From: Alphaproteobacteria bacterium
GTDB taxonomy: Bacteria > Pseudomonadota > Alphaproteobacteria > Puniceispirillales > Marisalimonadaceae
Length of the DNA: 63,599 nt
Reading direction: 5' to 3'
Assembly (NCBI GenBank): GCA_004213885.1
Contig: SGYL01000009.1
Coordinates: 1-63,599 of the forward strand
Shown one piece after another: positions 1-9,432 of this stretch (positions are counted from its first letter, which is position 1; each line of letters starts with the position of its first letter). The notes under the pieces were generated by a model that searched no databases, was not told the DNA's origin, and saw nothing but the letters and a program-made list of their open reading frames with translations. The translations under genes were made by a program, and so were the position numbers.

Positions 1-33
1 AAAATAGATTTCGCCTTAATTTTGCTATTTTTT
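1..33 (+). terminator. Possible terminator of the gene left of the window
   Basis: AAAATAG at 1-7 can pair with CTATTTT at 25-31, followed by T residues. This is a weak AT-rich hairpin with a 17-nt loop, just before cpoB. In related genomes pal or tolB lies upstream, so it could end that transcript. The stem has only one G-C pair, so this is tentative. Confidence 0.25.
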
Positions 34-50
34 AATATAATAAAATAAGA

Positions 51-962
51 ATGAAAATTTTTTTTTTATATTTTTTATTTATATTTCCATACCTTTTTTA
101 TTCCAACATAAGTTTTTCACAAGAAGTTGGTCTTAAAGGCATTATAAAAAAACAACAAGATAAAATTCAACTTATTGAAAATAATCTTAAATCTTTGATT
201 GGTACTCTTGAAAATAAAGATATTAATAAATCAATTTCAGATCAGCTTAATAAAATTGAAAATGATCTATTAAAAATTACAAATCAATATCAAAATTTGT
301 CTAAATATGCTTATGAACTCGAATTTAGAATTAGTAGAATTGAAACTAATTTAAAATTACCTCCAGCTTTAAAATCAAAATCTAACGATATTAATAAAGA
401 CATGTCACTTCAAAGTGATATTAAACCAAAGACAAAAATAAAAACTCAGGGATTAAATTCAAAAACACCTGAAGTTCTAGGCTTTATTAAAACTGATGAA
501 GAAAAATCAGATAAAACAAATGAAAATGAAATTGAAAAAAAAGTTGAACAAAAAAAAGTGGATAAATATCCAAGTAACCCAAATGAACATTTCAAATTAG
601 CCGAAGGTTACTTGTTGAACGATCTTGATAAAGCAGAATTGGCATTTAAAAATTTTATCTCAACTCATAAAGATAATGATAAAGTTGTTGATGCTGAATA
701 CTGGTTGGGTAGAATTTTATTTATGCAAAAAAAATATTCACAAGCAGCGTTAGCATTTGCAGAATTCAATGCAAAATACCCTGATGATAAAAGATACGAA
801 CAAATCTCTTTATTAATTGCTGAAGCTACCGTTAAATACGCGCCAAAGGACTTCATTTGTAAAATTTTGATACAAACATTTGACTCGATCGATAATCCAT
901 CCGCAAAATTCGTGAAAAGAATAAAGCAACTTAAAGAATTAAATTCTTGCTCTAATGAATGA
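51..962 (+). CDS. cpoB: CpoB/YbgF, Tol-Pal-associated periplasmic protein
   Basis: This 303-aa protein has a signal peptide (about residues 1-24, hydrophobic core rich in F, L and Y, ending in SFSQ). An N-terminal coiled-coil-forming stretch (about 30-100) and a charged low-complexity linker (about 105-175) follow. The C-terminal TPR-like repeats carry HFKLAEGYLL and AEYWLGRILF. That is the layout of CpoB, the periplasmic protein that coordinates Tol-Pal outer-membrane constriction with peptidoglycan synthesis. The position directly upstream of tilS-ftsH matches the usual alphaproteobacterial tolB-pal-cpoB-tilS-ftsH order. Its stop overlaps the tilS start by 4 bp (ATGA). A run of ten T at 58-67 follows the start codon. 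Confidence 0.85.
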   Translation: MKIFFLYFLFIFPYLFYSNISFSQEVGLKGIIKKQQDKIQLIENNLKSLIGTLENKDINKSISDQLNKIENDLLKITNQYQNLSKYAYELEFRISRIETNLKLPPALKSKSNDINKDMSLQSDIKPKTKIKTQGLNSKTPEVLGFIKTDEEKSDKTNENEIEKKVEQKKVDKYPSNPNEHFKLAEGYLLNDLDKAELAFKNFISTHKDNDKVVDAEYWLGRILFMQKKYSQAALAFAEFNAKYPDDKRYEQISLLIAEATVKYAPKDFICKILIQTFDSIDNPSAKFVKRIKQLKELNSCSNE

Positions 963-2248
963 TAAGTGATTTTAAAAGTTTATTTAATCAAAATTCTATT
1001 ATAATCAATAATGACGTGGTAGTTGGACTATCAGGTGGTTCAGATTCTATATTTTTACTCTTTTATATTAAGCATTTGAAAGAACATTTTGGTTTTTTGG
1101 GATCAGTATTTCCAATTATAGTAGATCATGGATTAAGAATAGAATCTAATAATGAGGCTTTAAAAACAAAAAAAATAGCTGCAAAACTAGGTTTTGATCC
1201 AAAAATTATTAAAATCAAAGATAAATATACTTCTGGAAATCTTCAAAATTGGGCAAGAATAAGAAGAAGAGATATCTTATACAATGTCGCGCAAAAACAT
1301 TCAGCAGATATTGTTTTAGGGCATCAATACGATGATCAAATTGAAACAATTTACATGAGATTAATGAAATCTTCTGGGTTCGATGGTTTAATCGGTATAA
1401 AAGAGGTTACAAAATGGAAAGAGATAAAAGTTTTAAGGCCTTTGTTAAAAATAAAAAAAAGAGAGATATTAAATTTTCTTACAAGAAAAAAAATTCCATA
1501 TGTAACTGATAAATCAAATTTTGATTATAAATTTGAAAGGGTCAAATCAAGAAAATTTCTTAACTTATTAAAAAAAAATGAATTTTGTAATATTGAAAAA
1601 AATTTATATAAATTATCAACTATTTCAAAGCGTTTTACAAAATCTTTAAATGAATTTGAAAATATTTGGAAAATTGATAATGTGAATTATTATTCACATG
1701 GTTCTATTTCAATAGATTTAGAAAACTTTTTCCTGCTTTTTAAAAAGAATGATATGTTTAGCTCCTATCAACTTGGAAAGTTAATTAAAAACGTAGGTGG
1801 TAATGACTTTTTGCCAAGAAAATTAAATTTAATTAAAAAATTAAGAGATTTTTTTGATGGTAAAATGAATAAATTTACGATCAATAATGTTATAATTTTT
1901 AAAAAATTAAAATGTATTAATTTAATTAGGGAAAATAGAAATATTCAATTTGGGTTAGAAGTATTAAAAAATAAAACATTTTTTTTTGATAATAGGTTCT
2001 TAATTTTAAGTAAGTTTAATGGTATACTAGTTGCTAACAACGATCATTCAAATATTTTAAAGGATTTTGGTAATAATGAATTAATGTCTAAATCTTGTAA
2101 ATATATTAGTTCTACAATCCCAAATTTAAAAACACTTGAAGGTAAGATAATAAAACCCTATTTATATATGATGGGTAATGAAAATATTAATTTTAAATTA
2201 AAGATAAAATCCGATTATGATTTAATCTTTATCAAAGGTAAGATCTAA
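959..2248 (+). CDS. tilS: tRNA(Ile)-lysidine synthase
   Basis: TilS converts the wobble cytidine of the CAU anticodon tRNA-Ile to lysidine using ATP and lysine, so that the tRNA reads AUA. The N-type ATP pyrophosphatase P-loop SGGSDS is at residues 25-30, followed by VDHGLR and [10 protein letters not shown], all hallmarks of the family. At 429 aa it is of normal length. The ATG overlaps the cpoB stop and ftsH begins 4 bases after its stop, so it is probably translated as part of one operon. The C-terminal half is lysine- and asparagine-rich and poorly conserved, as expected in an AT-rich genome. Confidence 0.93.
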   Translation: MISDFKSLFNQNSIIINNDVVVGLSGGSDSIFLLFYIKHLKEHFGFLGSVFPIIVDHGLRIESNNEALKTKKIAAKLGFDPKIIKIKDKYTSGNLQNWARIRRRDILYNVAQKHSADIVLGHQYDDQIETIYMRLMKSSGFDGLIGIKEVTKWKEIKVLRPLLKIKKREILNFLTRKKIPYVTDKSNFDYKFERVKSRKFLNLLKKNEFCNIEKNLYKLSTISKRFTKSLNEFENIWKIDNVNYYSHGSISIDLENFFLLFKKNDMFSSYQLGKLIKNVGGNDFLPRKLNLIKKLRDFFDGKMNKFTINNVIIFKKLKCINLIRENRNIQFGLEVLKNKTFFFDNRFLILSKFNGILVANNDHSNILKDFGNNELMSKSCKYISSTIPNLKTLEGKIIKPYLYMMGNENINFKLKIKSDYDLIFIKGKI

Positions 2249-2252
2249 CAGA

Positions 2253-4196
2253 ATGAAAAATTTTAGTAAAAATATATTTATATGGATTATAATCTCTTTA
2301 ATCTTGGTCGCTCTTTTTAATGTATTCGACAATACATCAAGTAGTAAAACGGGTAATGTAATTGCCTATTCTGACTTTGTTAAAAGAATAAATAGTGGCG
2401 AGATCAAAGAAGTTAAAATAGATGACGATAAAATTAGTGGGAGCACTAGTGATGGCATCCCATTTTATTCTTATGTGCCAAAAAATACTGAACTTGCTAA
2501 TGAATTATCATCTAAAGGTATAAAAGTAATTTCTGAACCACCTGAATCATCAATGCCAGGCTTTTTAAGTGTGCTCATATCTTGGTTCCCAATGTTGTTG
2601 TTTATTGGTGTTTGGATATTTTTTATGAGACAGATGCAAGGTGGAGCTAAAGGTGCTATGGGGTTTGGAAAATCCAAAGCTAAACTTTTAACTGAGCATA
2701 AAGATAAAATTACATTTAAGGATGTTGCAGGGATTGATGAAGCGAAATCTGAATTAGAGGAAATTGTTGAGTTCTTAAAAGATCCATATAAATACGAAAG
2801 ATTAGGAGGAAAAATCCCAAAAGGTGTTTTATTAGTTGGTCCTCCTGGAACTGGAAAGACTCTGCTAGCTAAAGCTATTGCTGGAGAAGCTGAAGTTCCA
2901 TTTTTTACAATTTCAGGTTCTGACTTTGTTGAGATGTTTGTAGGTGTTGGGGCATCAAGAGTAAGAGACATGTTTGAACAAGGGAAAAAAAGTGCACCAT
3001 GTATAATTTTTATTGATGAAATAGACGCCATGGGCAGGCATAGAGGAGCTGGCCTTGGCGGTGGAAATGATGAAAGAGAACAAACGTTAAATCAACTCCT
3101 TGTAGAGATGGATGGTTTTGGAACTAACGAAGGTGTGATTTTGATTGCGGCAACAAACAGACCAGATGTACTAGATCCAGCACTATTAAGACCTGGTCGT
3201 TTTGACAGGCAAGTAGTTGTTCCAAACCCTGACATGATAGGAAGAGAAAAAATATTGAAGGTTCATATGAAGAAAGTTCCCTTAGCTAAGGATGTTGAGC
3301 CTAGAGTAATTGCTAGAGGTACGCCAGGGTTTTCAGGTGCTGATTTAGCAAACTTAGTTAATGAAGCTGCCTTGCTTTCTGCCAGAAAAGGTAAATCAGA
3401 AGTATCCATGGAGGAATTTGAACAATCTAAAGATAAAGTTATGATGGGTTCAGAAAGAAGATCAATGGTTATGACTGAGGATGAAAGAAAGCTAACAGCA
3501 TACCATGAAGCTGGTCATGCTGTGGTGGCAATAAATTCACCTGCGAGTGACCCTATACATAAAGCTACTATAATTCCAAGAGGAAGAGCGTTAGGTATGG
3601 TAATGAGATTGCCTGAGGGTGATAGAGTTTCAATGCCAATGAATAAACTCTATGCTGATTTGAGGGTTGCGTGTGGTGGAAGGATAGCTGAAGAAATGAT
3701 TTTTGGTGAAGATAAAATTACAACTGGGGCTAGTTCAGATATTAGAATGGTATCTGATATAGCTAGAAGAATGGTTACAGAGTGGGGAATGTCAGAAAAA
3801 CTTGGTTTTTTAGCTTATGACCCGAATGAACAAGAGGTTTTTTTAGGTAGATCTGTTTCACAACAAAAAAATGTTTCAGATAAAACAGCATCCGTAGTTG
3901 ATGAAGAGATAAAAATGATAGCCGATGAGGTGTATCGAGATGCAACAAAAATACTAAAAAAATATAATAAACAACTTAAGGTTGTAGCTGAAGCTTTGTT
4001 AGAGTATGAAACATTGACTGGAGAAGAGATCAAGTTGCTATGCCAAGGGAAAAAAATCAATGTTTCTAAAAGACTTAAAAAAACAACAGATATAAACTCG
4101 AAACCTAAAGCCAAGAATCCTAACAAGAAACGTGCTGGTATACCGCTTAGTGCACCAAATAGCTCAGTTGTTACAAGTGATAAAAGTGATGATTAA
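2253..4196 (+). CDS. ftsH: ATP-dependent zinc metalloprotease FtsH
   Basis: This is a membrane-anchored AAA+ protease of 647 aa. Two transmembrane segments (about 8-24 and 104-124) flank a small periplasmic domain. Walker A GPPGTGKT is at 196-203, Walker B IIFIDEID at 251-258, the second region of homology at about 302-320 ([17 protein letters not shown]), and the zinc site HEAGH at 418-422. It degrades misassembled membrane proteins and regulators such as RpoH and LpxC in well-studied bacteria, and both of those genes lie in this window. All catalytic residues are present. The gene sits in the cpoB-tilS-ftsH-folP-glmM run. Confidence 0.98.
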   Translation: MKNFSKNIFIWIIISLILVALFNVFDNTSSSKTGNVIAYSDFVKRINSGEIKEVKIDDDKISGSTSDGIPFYSYVPKNTELANELSSKGIKVISEPPESSMPGFLSVLISWFPMLLFIGVWIFFMRQMQGGAKGAMGFGKSKAKLLTEHKDKITFKDVAGIDEAKSELEEIVEFLKDPYKYERLGGKIPKGVLLVGPPGTGKTLLAKAIAGEAEVPFFTISGSDFVEMFVGVGASRVRDMFEQGKKSAPCIIFIDEIDAMGRHRGAGLGGGNDEREQTLNQLLVEMDGFGTNEGVILIAATNRPDVLDPALLRPGRFDRQVVVPNPDMIGREKILKVHMKKVPLAKDVEPRVIARGTPGFSGADLANLVNEAALLSARKGKSEVSMEEFEQSKDKVMMGSERRSMVMTEDERKLTAYHEAGHAVVAINSPASDPIHKATIIPRGRALGMVMRLPEGDRVSMPMNKLYADLRVACGGRIAEEMIFGEDKITTGASSDIRMVSDIARRMVTEWGMSEKLGFLAYDPNEQEVFLGRSVSQQKNVSDKTASVVDEEIKMIADEVYRDATKILKKYNKQLKVVAEALLEYETLTGEEIKLLCQGKKINVSKRLKKTTDINSKPKAKNPNKKRAGIPLSAPNSSVVTSDKSDD

Positions 4197-4204
4197 ATAT
4201 TTGA

Positions 4205-5317
4205 ATGAAAGTTATTGAGACAGACGATATTATACTTCCATTATTTTCTGAAAATTTAACAACCTATGTAATTCCGATTCTTGGAAACAAAAAAAACTTA
4301 AAATCACCTATAAAACTTGCTGATGGGTGGAGATTTTTTGAAGATGTTGCAATTTTACAAAAAAATAAAAGTAACATTTACAAAAAGATTTTAAATTTTA
4401 ATGAATTTATAGAGTTATCAAAAAGTTGTCAGGATTCAAAAAATAAATCAGAAGAGATATACCATAATCTAATATGTAAGAGAGAATCAAATATTAATTT
4501 AGATTTTTCTAAATGCAATTTAATGTCAGTTTTAAATCTTACTCCTGATAGTTTTTTTAATCCTAGCAGATTTGAAAGCCTAGAAAATTTAAGAAAAAAA
4601 ATTGAAAAATTGAAATTGCAAGAAGTTGATATAGTTGACATTGGAGCGGAATCCACTAGACCAGGAGCAAAAAAAATCACATCTGAAGAAGAAATTAGGC
4701 GTTTAAAACTATTCTTTGATAATATTGATGTTGGCCAATTAAATTTAAAATTATCATTAGATAGCAGAAATTTTAAAACAGTATCCTCATTTATCGATAA
4801 TGGTGTTTTAATAATTAATGATATTTCAGGATTTAAAGACAAAAAGTTTTTAGATTTACTATTAAATAATAATGTATCTATAATAATAATGCATATGCAA
4901 AATAACCCGGAAAAAATGCAAGAAAATCCATCCTATGAATTTCCTGTAATAGATATTTTTGAATTTTTTAAAGCTAAAATTAAATTTTTATTAGATAATA
5001 GAGTTAAAAAATCTCAAATAATTATTGATCCAGGTTTTGGATTTGGAAAAAACAAAAACCACAATTTAAATTTGTTAAACTATTTTCCTCTATTTCACTC
5101 TCTTGGATACCCAATATGTGCTGGGTTAAGTAGAAAATCGCTAATTGATAATATTTACAAAGATAAATATAAATCAGATATTTCAGCTAATGAAAGACTT
5201 TCTGGTTCATTATCTTTACAAAATATTGCGTTTTTAAATGGTGCTCAAATAATAAGAACACATGATATTTTTGAGGTACAGCAGTCTTTTGCTTGTCTAG
5301 AAGAAGTTTATATATAA
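4205..5317 (+). CDS. folP: Dihydropteroate synthase with N-terminal extension
   Basis: FolP condenses p-aminobenzoate with 6-hydroxymethyl-dihydropterin pyrophosphate in folate synthesis. The catalytic TIM barrel starts near residue 104 (LMSVLNLTPDSFF) and carries DIGAESTRPGA at about 145-155 and the pterin- and phosphate-binding motifs IIDPGFGFGK and GLSRKS. The first roughly 100 residues are an extension absent from the E. coli enzyme (282 aa) but usual in alphaproteobacterial FolP, which explains the 370-aa length. It begins 8 bases after ftsH and is followed 13 bases later by glmM. Confidence 0.93.
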   Translation: MKVIETDDIILPLFSENLTTYVIPILGNKKNLKSPIKLADGWRFFEDVAILQKNKSNIYKKILNFNEFIELSKSCQDSKNKSEEIYHNLICKRESNINLDFSKCNLMSVLNLTPDSFFNPSRFESLENLRKKIEKLKLQEVDIVDIGAESTRPGAKKITSEEEIRRLKLFFDNIDVGQLNLKLSLDSRNFKTVSSFIDNGVLIINDISGFKDKKFLDLLLNNNVSIIIMHMQNNPEKMQENPSYEFPVIDIFEFFKAKIKFLLDNRVKKSQIIIDPGFGFGKNKNHNLNLLNYFPLFHSLGYPICAGLSRKSLIDNIYKDKYKSDISANERLSGSLSLQNIAFLNGAQIIRTHDIFEVQQSFACLEEVYI

Positions 5318-5330
5318 ATATAATAAGATA

Positions 5331-6698
5331 ATGAAATCGAATCATAAAAAATTATTTGGAACTGACGGTATTAGAGGAACAGTTAATGGTGACAAAGTTA
5401 ACGCTTTAATGGCTGTTAATATAGCTATGGCAGCAGGCGAATATTTTTATGGTAAAGCAGGTACAAAAAGACCAAGAGTTTTAATTGGAAAAGATACAAG
5501 ATTGTCAGGATATATGCTTGAACCTGCTTTAGTTGCAGGTTTCACTTCTATTGGAATAGAGGCAATAACAACTGGACCTCTCCCGACTCCAGGCGTAGCA
5601 CTTTTAACAAATGTGTTAAGATGTGATTTAGGCGTTATGATTTCTGCTTCTCATAATCCTTACCAAGATAATGGTATAAAATTGTTTAATTCACAAGGTT
5701 ACAAATTAAGTGATGAAGTAGAATATGAAATTGAAAAATTGCTGTATAAAGGCCCTACTCTAACTAATGCTAAAAATTTAGGAAGAGCAAGAAGAATGGA
5801 AGATGCAATAGGAAGGTATATTGAACTAATTAAATTAATTCTTAAAAAAGATGAAAATCTTTTAGGTATGAAAATCGTTTTAGATTGTGCAAATGGTGCT
5901 GGTTATAAAGTTGGTACTGAAGCATTATTTGAGCTTGGTTGTGAAGTTGTTTCAATACATAAAGATCCAGATGGAACTAATATCAACAAAAATTGTGGAG
6001 CTATGTTTCCTAATGAAATGGCTTTAAAAACTAAAGAAGAAAAAGCTGATTTAGGAATAGCTCTTGATGGAGATGCTGATAGAGTTGTATTTTCTGATGA
6101 AAATGGAAATCTTATAGATTGCGATCAAATATTAGGAGTCTTAGCATTAAATTTGTATAACCAAAAAGAATTAAAAAATAATACCGTTGTAGGTACAATT
6201 ATGACAAATATTGGATTTGAAAATTTTTTAAATGATAATAATATCAATTTAAAAAGAGTTAATGTTGGTGATAGATATATCCTAGATGAAATGCTCAATA
6301 ATAATTATAATTTAGGTGGTGAGCCTTCAGGACACATCATTATGTCTGATCATACTAAATCTGGAGATGGATTACTTACAGCAATTAAAATAATATCTTT
6401 ATTAAAAAAGTCTGGAAAAAAAGCTTCAGAATTTCTTAGACCATTTAGTATAATTCCTTATAAAATAAAAAATCTTAAAAAAATCAATAATTATATTCTT
6501 GAAACCGAAAGTGTAAAAAACTCATTAAAAAAAATACATTTAGATCTTAAAAATAAACATAACGGAAGATTATTAGTAAGGCCATCCGGGACAGAACCCA
6601 TAGTAAGAATTCTTGTAGAATGTGAATATAACGATAAAATAGACCAATACATTTCAAAAGTTCAAGATTTACTTGTAAAAGAAAATTCTTCTGAATGA
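5331..6698 (+). CDS. glmM: Phosphoglucosamine mutase
   Basis: GlmM interconverts glucosamine-6-phosphate and glucosamine-1-phosphate on the route to UDP-GlcNAc, which feeds the peptidoglycan and lipid A genes found later in this window. The N-terminal FGTDGIRG motif is at residues 9-16 and the phosphoserine loop ISASHNP at 104-110, with the phosphorylated serine probably Ser107. The Mg-binding DGDADR loop and the C-terminal phosphate loop RPSGTEP are also present. At 455 aa it is full length. The stop overlaps the thiD start by 4 bp (ATGA). Confidence 0.96.
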   Translation: MKSNHKKLFGTDGIRGTVNGDKVNALMAVNIAMAAGEYFYGKAGTKRPRVLIGKDTRLSGYMLEPALVAGFTSIGIEAITTGPLPTPGVALLTNVLRCDLGVMISASHNPYQDNGIKLFNSQGYKLSDEVEYEIEKLLYKGPTLTNAKNLGRARRMEDAIGRYIELIKLILKKDENLLGMKIVLDCANGAGYKVGTEALFELGCEVVSIHKDPDGTNINKNCGAMFPNEMALKTKEEKADLGIALDGDADRVVFSDENGNLIDCDQILGVLALNLYNQKELKNNTVVGTIMTNIGFENFLNDNNINLKRVNVGDRYILDEMLNNNYNLGGEPSGHIIMSDHTKSGDGLLTAIKIISLLKKSGKKASEFLRPFSIIPYKIKNLKKINNYILETESVKNSLKKIHLDLKNKHNGRLLVRPSGTEPIVRILVECEYNDKIDQYISKVQDLLVKENSSE

Positions 6699-7516
6699 AT
6701 AAACACAAAACACCAAGAGTTTTAGTTATAGCTGGTTCTGATTCATCAGGTGGAGCAGGTATTCAGGCTGATATAAAAACACTCACAGTTTTTAAAGTAT
6801 TTTCAATGACAGCGATAACTGCCATTACAGCTCAAAATACAAATGGAGTTAGTAGTGTTGAGTCTGTCTCACTAGATCTTATTAAAAAACAAATTGAAGA
6901 CTGTATATCTGATATTGGTGTTGACGCTATTAAAATTGGCATGGTCAATAAAGGCGAAATATTTGATTTAATTTTTGAAGCTATAAAGAAACATAAAATT
7001 ATTAAAAAAAGTATTCCAATAATTCTAGATCCAGTGATGTTTGCAAAAGGAGGATTTCCACTCTTAGAAAATCAAGCAATCTCAGCATTAAAAGAATTTA
7101 TTCATAAAGTAGATTGTATTCTTACTCCAAATATACCTGAAGCTGAAACTCTATCAGGAATAAAAATTTCAAATAAAAACGACATGACAAAAGCAGTAAA
7201 AACTATAAAAATTAATGGAACATCTAGAATTTTATTGAAAGGTGGGCATTTAAATGAAATTGATCTATGTGATATTTTATATGATAAAAATAAATTTTTT
7301 GAATTTTACTCAAAAAAAATTGATACAAACAATACTCATGGCACAGGTTGTACCATTTCATCAGCAATTGCAGCAAATTTATCAAAAGGGTTTTCTCTAT
7401 ATGAATCGGTTTCAATTGCACATAAGTACGTTTACAAATCTATCCTAAAAGCTCCTAATTTGGGAAGTGGTCATGGCCCTTTAAATCATTTTCATGTAAT
7501 TCCAGACAAGCTATAG
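6695..7516 (+). CDS. thiD: Hydroxymethylpyrimidine / phosphomethylpyrimidine kinase
   Basis: ThiD phosphorylates HMP and HMP-phosphate to make the pyrimidine half of thiamine. The ribokinase-type N-terminus VIAGSDSSGGAGIQAD (about 11-26) binds HMP, and the C-terminal THGTGCT motif (about 212-218) forms the anion hole. At 273 aa it is full length. It is translationally coupled to glmM. Its 3' end overlaps the convergent GST-like gene by 6 bp. HMP auxotrophy is common in streamlined marine bacteria, so thiD here may serve salvage of HMP or its precursors; this is inference, because no thiC is visible in the window. Confidence 0.95.
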   Translation: MNKHKTPRVLVIAGSDSSGGAGIQADIKTLTVFKVFSMTAITAITAQNTNGVSSVESVSLDLIKKQIEDCISDIGVDAIKIGMVNKGEIFDLIFEAIKKHKIIKKSIPIILDPVMFAKGGFPLLENQAISALKEFIHKVDCILTPNIPEAETLSGIKISNKNDMTKAVKTIKINGTSRILLKGGHLNEIDLCDILYDKNKFFEFYSKKIDTNNTHGTGCTISSAIAANLSKGFSLYESVSIAHKYVYKSILKAPNLGSGHGPLNHFHVIPDKL

Positions 7517-8176
7517 TCTATTTAATTTTTTTATGTTTAAAAACCATTTATGAATATTAGGTAAGTTTTTAAATAAATTTTCAGAACTACATTTTTCAGC
7601 CCACATGAAGTTGCCAAAAAATATAAAGTCTGGAAGACCAAGATTATTTCCATTAAAAAATTTATTATTTTCTAAAATTTTTTCGAAAGTTATTAAAGAT
7701 TGAAATAGTTGAATTTTCGATTTTTTCTTATCACTTAACAAGCTTTTCAGAGGTTTTTTTATTCTATCTTCACGAGATTTTATAAAATATTCTTTATCTT
7801 CTGCATTTAAGATTTTTGGAATATCATTTGCAATTAATTTAAAAATAATTGGTAATAAAGATTTTGATGTCCAGAAATATAAAAAATGTGAAAAAACTCT
7901 TGTTTGTTCATTGGGTATTAATTTGATTTCTTTAATTTTATCATTTAACCAAACAAAAATATTCCAAGAATCAGAAATGATTTCTTCATTATATTTAATG
8001 ATTGGTACTAATGTTTGATTGGAAAAATTTATTTTTTCTTTTTCGGTAAATCTAATTGGAATAGTATCAAAATCAATATTATTATGAATTAAACATAATT
8101 TAACATTCCAACATGGTGGGCTAAACCTAATATTATTTTTTCCACTAAGATCGTATAAAATAATTTTATTTTTCAT
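7511..8176 (-). CDS. Glutathione S-transferase family protein
   Basis: The N-terminal half has a thioredoxin-like GST fold: SPPCWNVKLCL replaces the usual SPYCWRVRxAL motif, and LVPIIKYNEEIISDS matches the cis-Pro/glutathione-binding segment. The C-terminal half is helical, with LPDFIFFGNFMWAEK near the end. At 221 aa it has normal length. It resembles the beta-etherase-like GST subgroup common in alphaproteobacteria, but the substrate cannot be told from sequence. The gene is transcribed alone, convergent with thiD and divergent from serC. Confidence 0.75.
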   Translation of the reverse strand: MKNKIILYDLSGKNNIRFSPPCWNVKLCLIHNNIDFDTIPIRFTEKEKINFSNQTLVPIIKYNEEIISDSWNIFVWLNDKIKEIKLIPNEQTRVFSHFLYFWTSKSLLPIIFKLIANDIPKILNAEDKEYFIKSREDRIKKPLKSLLSDKKKSKIQLFQSLITFEKILENNKFFNGNNLGLPDFIFFGNFMWAEKCSSENLFKNLPNIHKWFLNIKKLNRL

Positions 8177-8186
8177 TTTTAATTTG

Positions 8187-8214
8187 TTGACTTTATTTGT
8201 TTAATCATTATTTA
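8187..8214 (+). promoter_or_regulatory. Candidate promoter of serC-serA
   Basis: TTGACT at 8187-8192 is a near-consensus -35 box. TATTTA at 8209-8214 is a plausible -10 box after a 16-bp spacer. Transcription would then start near 8220, immediately at the structured leader before serC. The match is by eye in AT-rich DNA, so the -10 box is less certain than the -35 box. Confidence 0.45.
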
Positions 8215-8216
8215 AG

Positions 8217-8264
8217 TACTGGGTGCTGTTTCCCAACAAGCAGTAATATATAAATGAGGTTATT
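8217..8264 (+). promoter_or_regulatory. Structured serC 5' leader (candidate serC RNA motif)
   Basis: TACTG at 8217-8221 pairs with CAGTA at 8241-8245. Inside, GTT at 8228-8230 can pair with AAC at 8235-8237, or TGGG at 8220-8223 with CCCA at 8232-8235, so two mutually exclusive folds are possible. The Shine-Dalgarno sequence GAGG is at 8256-8259, 5 bases before the ATG. A conserved serC leader upstream of serC-serA is known in alphaproteobacteria (Rfam serC motif). The location and G-C-rich block in otherwise AT-rich DNA fit, but I could not align it to the family consensus. Confidence 0.5.
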
Positions 8265-9431
8265 ATGATTAAACCTGATGTCAAGCCTGAGAATAACAAT
8301 TTCTCGTCTGGGCCATGCTCTAAGAGACCAGGTTGGAACTCCAGTGTCCTCAATAAAGCAATACTTGGTAGATCGCATAGATCGATTAAAGCTAAATCTA
8401 GAATAAATTATTTAATTAAAAATATTATAGAAATTCTTTCGATTCCTAATGACTATTATGTTGGTATAGTTCCTGGTTCAGATACTGGTGCAGTAGAAAT
8501 AGCGTTATGGAATTTAATCGGAATTCAACCAGTTCAAATGTTAGTTTGGGATAGTTTTGGAAATGATTGGGCTAAAGACTTAAAAGAACAACTTAAAGTC
8601 AATGGTTTAAATATACTGAAAGCTGATTATGGCTTTATTCCTAATTTTGATAATATTAATTTTAATGATGATATAATTTTTAATTTTAATGGAACAACTG
8701 GTGGAGTTAGAGTTCCTAATTTAGATTGGATACCACAAAATAGAAATGGGTTAACAATTTGTGATGGAACATCAGCTGCTTTTGCGATGGAAATGGATTG
8801 GTGTAAGCTAGATGTTTTAACTTTTTCTTGGCAAAAATGTTTAGGTGGTGAAGGCGGACATGGTATTTTAATACTCTCTCCAAATGCTGTAGAAAGAATA
8901 AACACTTACAATCCATCTTGGCCAGTTCCAAAATTGTTTAATTTAAAGAAAAATAATAAAATCAATAGTTCTATATTTGAAGGATCTACTATAAATACAC
9001 CATCACTTCTTTGCATTGAAGATTTTATAGATGCATTAGAATGGGCAAAAAAAATAGGTGGTTTACAGGGGTTGATTGAAATATCTAATAATAACTTAAA
9101 ATTAATTAAAGGTTGGGTTAAAACAACTGAATGGGTCGATTTTTTAGCTCAGGATGAAATAACAATTTCAAATACTTCAATTTGTTTAAGATTTTCTGAT
9201 AAAATTTTAAATGAGCTAGATGTTCAAAATCAAATGTTACTTGAAAAAAATATTGTTAAAATTCTCGAAAATGAAAATGTAGCATATGATATAGGTAGTT
9301 ATAGATCAGCTCCGCCAGGTTTAAGAATATGGGGTGGTCCAACTATAAATCCAAAAGACATCAATCTTCTACTTCCATGGTTACAATGGGCTTTCGAAGA
9401 TGCTTACAAATTAGTAAAAAAAGGGAATTAA
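8265..9431 (+). CDS. serC: Phosphoserine aminotransferase
   Basis: SerC transfers an amino group from glutamate to 3-phosphohydroxypyruvate in serine synthesis. It is a PLP fold-type I protein of the alphaproteobacterial SerC branch. The N-terminal NFSSGPCSKRPGW and SHRS motifs are present, and the PLP-binding lysine is probably Lys191 in SWQKCLGGEGGHG. At 388 aa it is full length. It is followed after 1 base by serA, giving the first two steps of serine synthesis in one operon. A structured leader and a GAGG ribosome-binding site precede it. Confidence 0.95.
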   Translation: MIKPDVKPENNNFSSGPCSKRPGWNSSVLNKAILGRSHRSIKAKSRINYLIKNIIEILSIPNDYYVGIVPGSDTGAVEIALWNLIGIQPVQMLVWDSFGNDWAKDLKEQLKVNGLNILKADYGFIPNFDNINFNDDIIFNFNGTTGGVRVPNLDWIPQNRNGLTICDGTSAAFAMEMDWCKLDVLTFSWQKCLGGEGGHGILILSPNAVERINTYNPSWPVPKLFNLKKNNKINSSIFEGSTINTPSLLCIEDFIDALEWAKKIGGLQGLIEISNNNLKLIKGWVKTTEWVDFLAQDEITISNTSICLRFSDKILNELDVQNQMLLEKNIVKILENENVAYDIGSYRSAPPGLRIWGGPTINPKDINLLLPWLQWAFEDAYKLVKKGN

Positions 9432-9432
9432 A

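Noticed and set aside
58-67. Run of ten T at the start of cpoB as a phase-variation tract
   Set aside because: Homopolymers of this size are expected in DNA this AT-rich, and it lies in a signal peptide made of F and L codons; without strain comparison there is no sign of switching.
2471-3031. Long minus-strand open frame opposite ftsH
   Set aside because: It is the antisense shadow of a strongly conserved AAA+ domain, and its translation has no domain signature.
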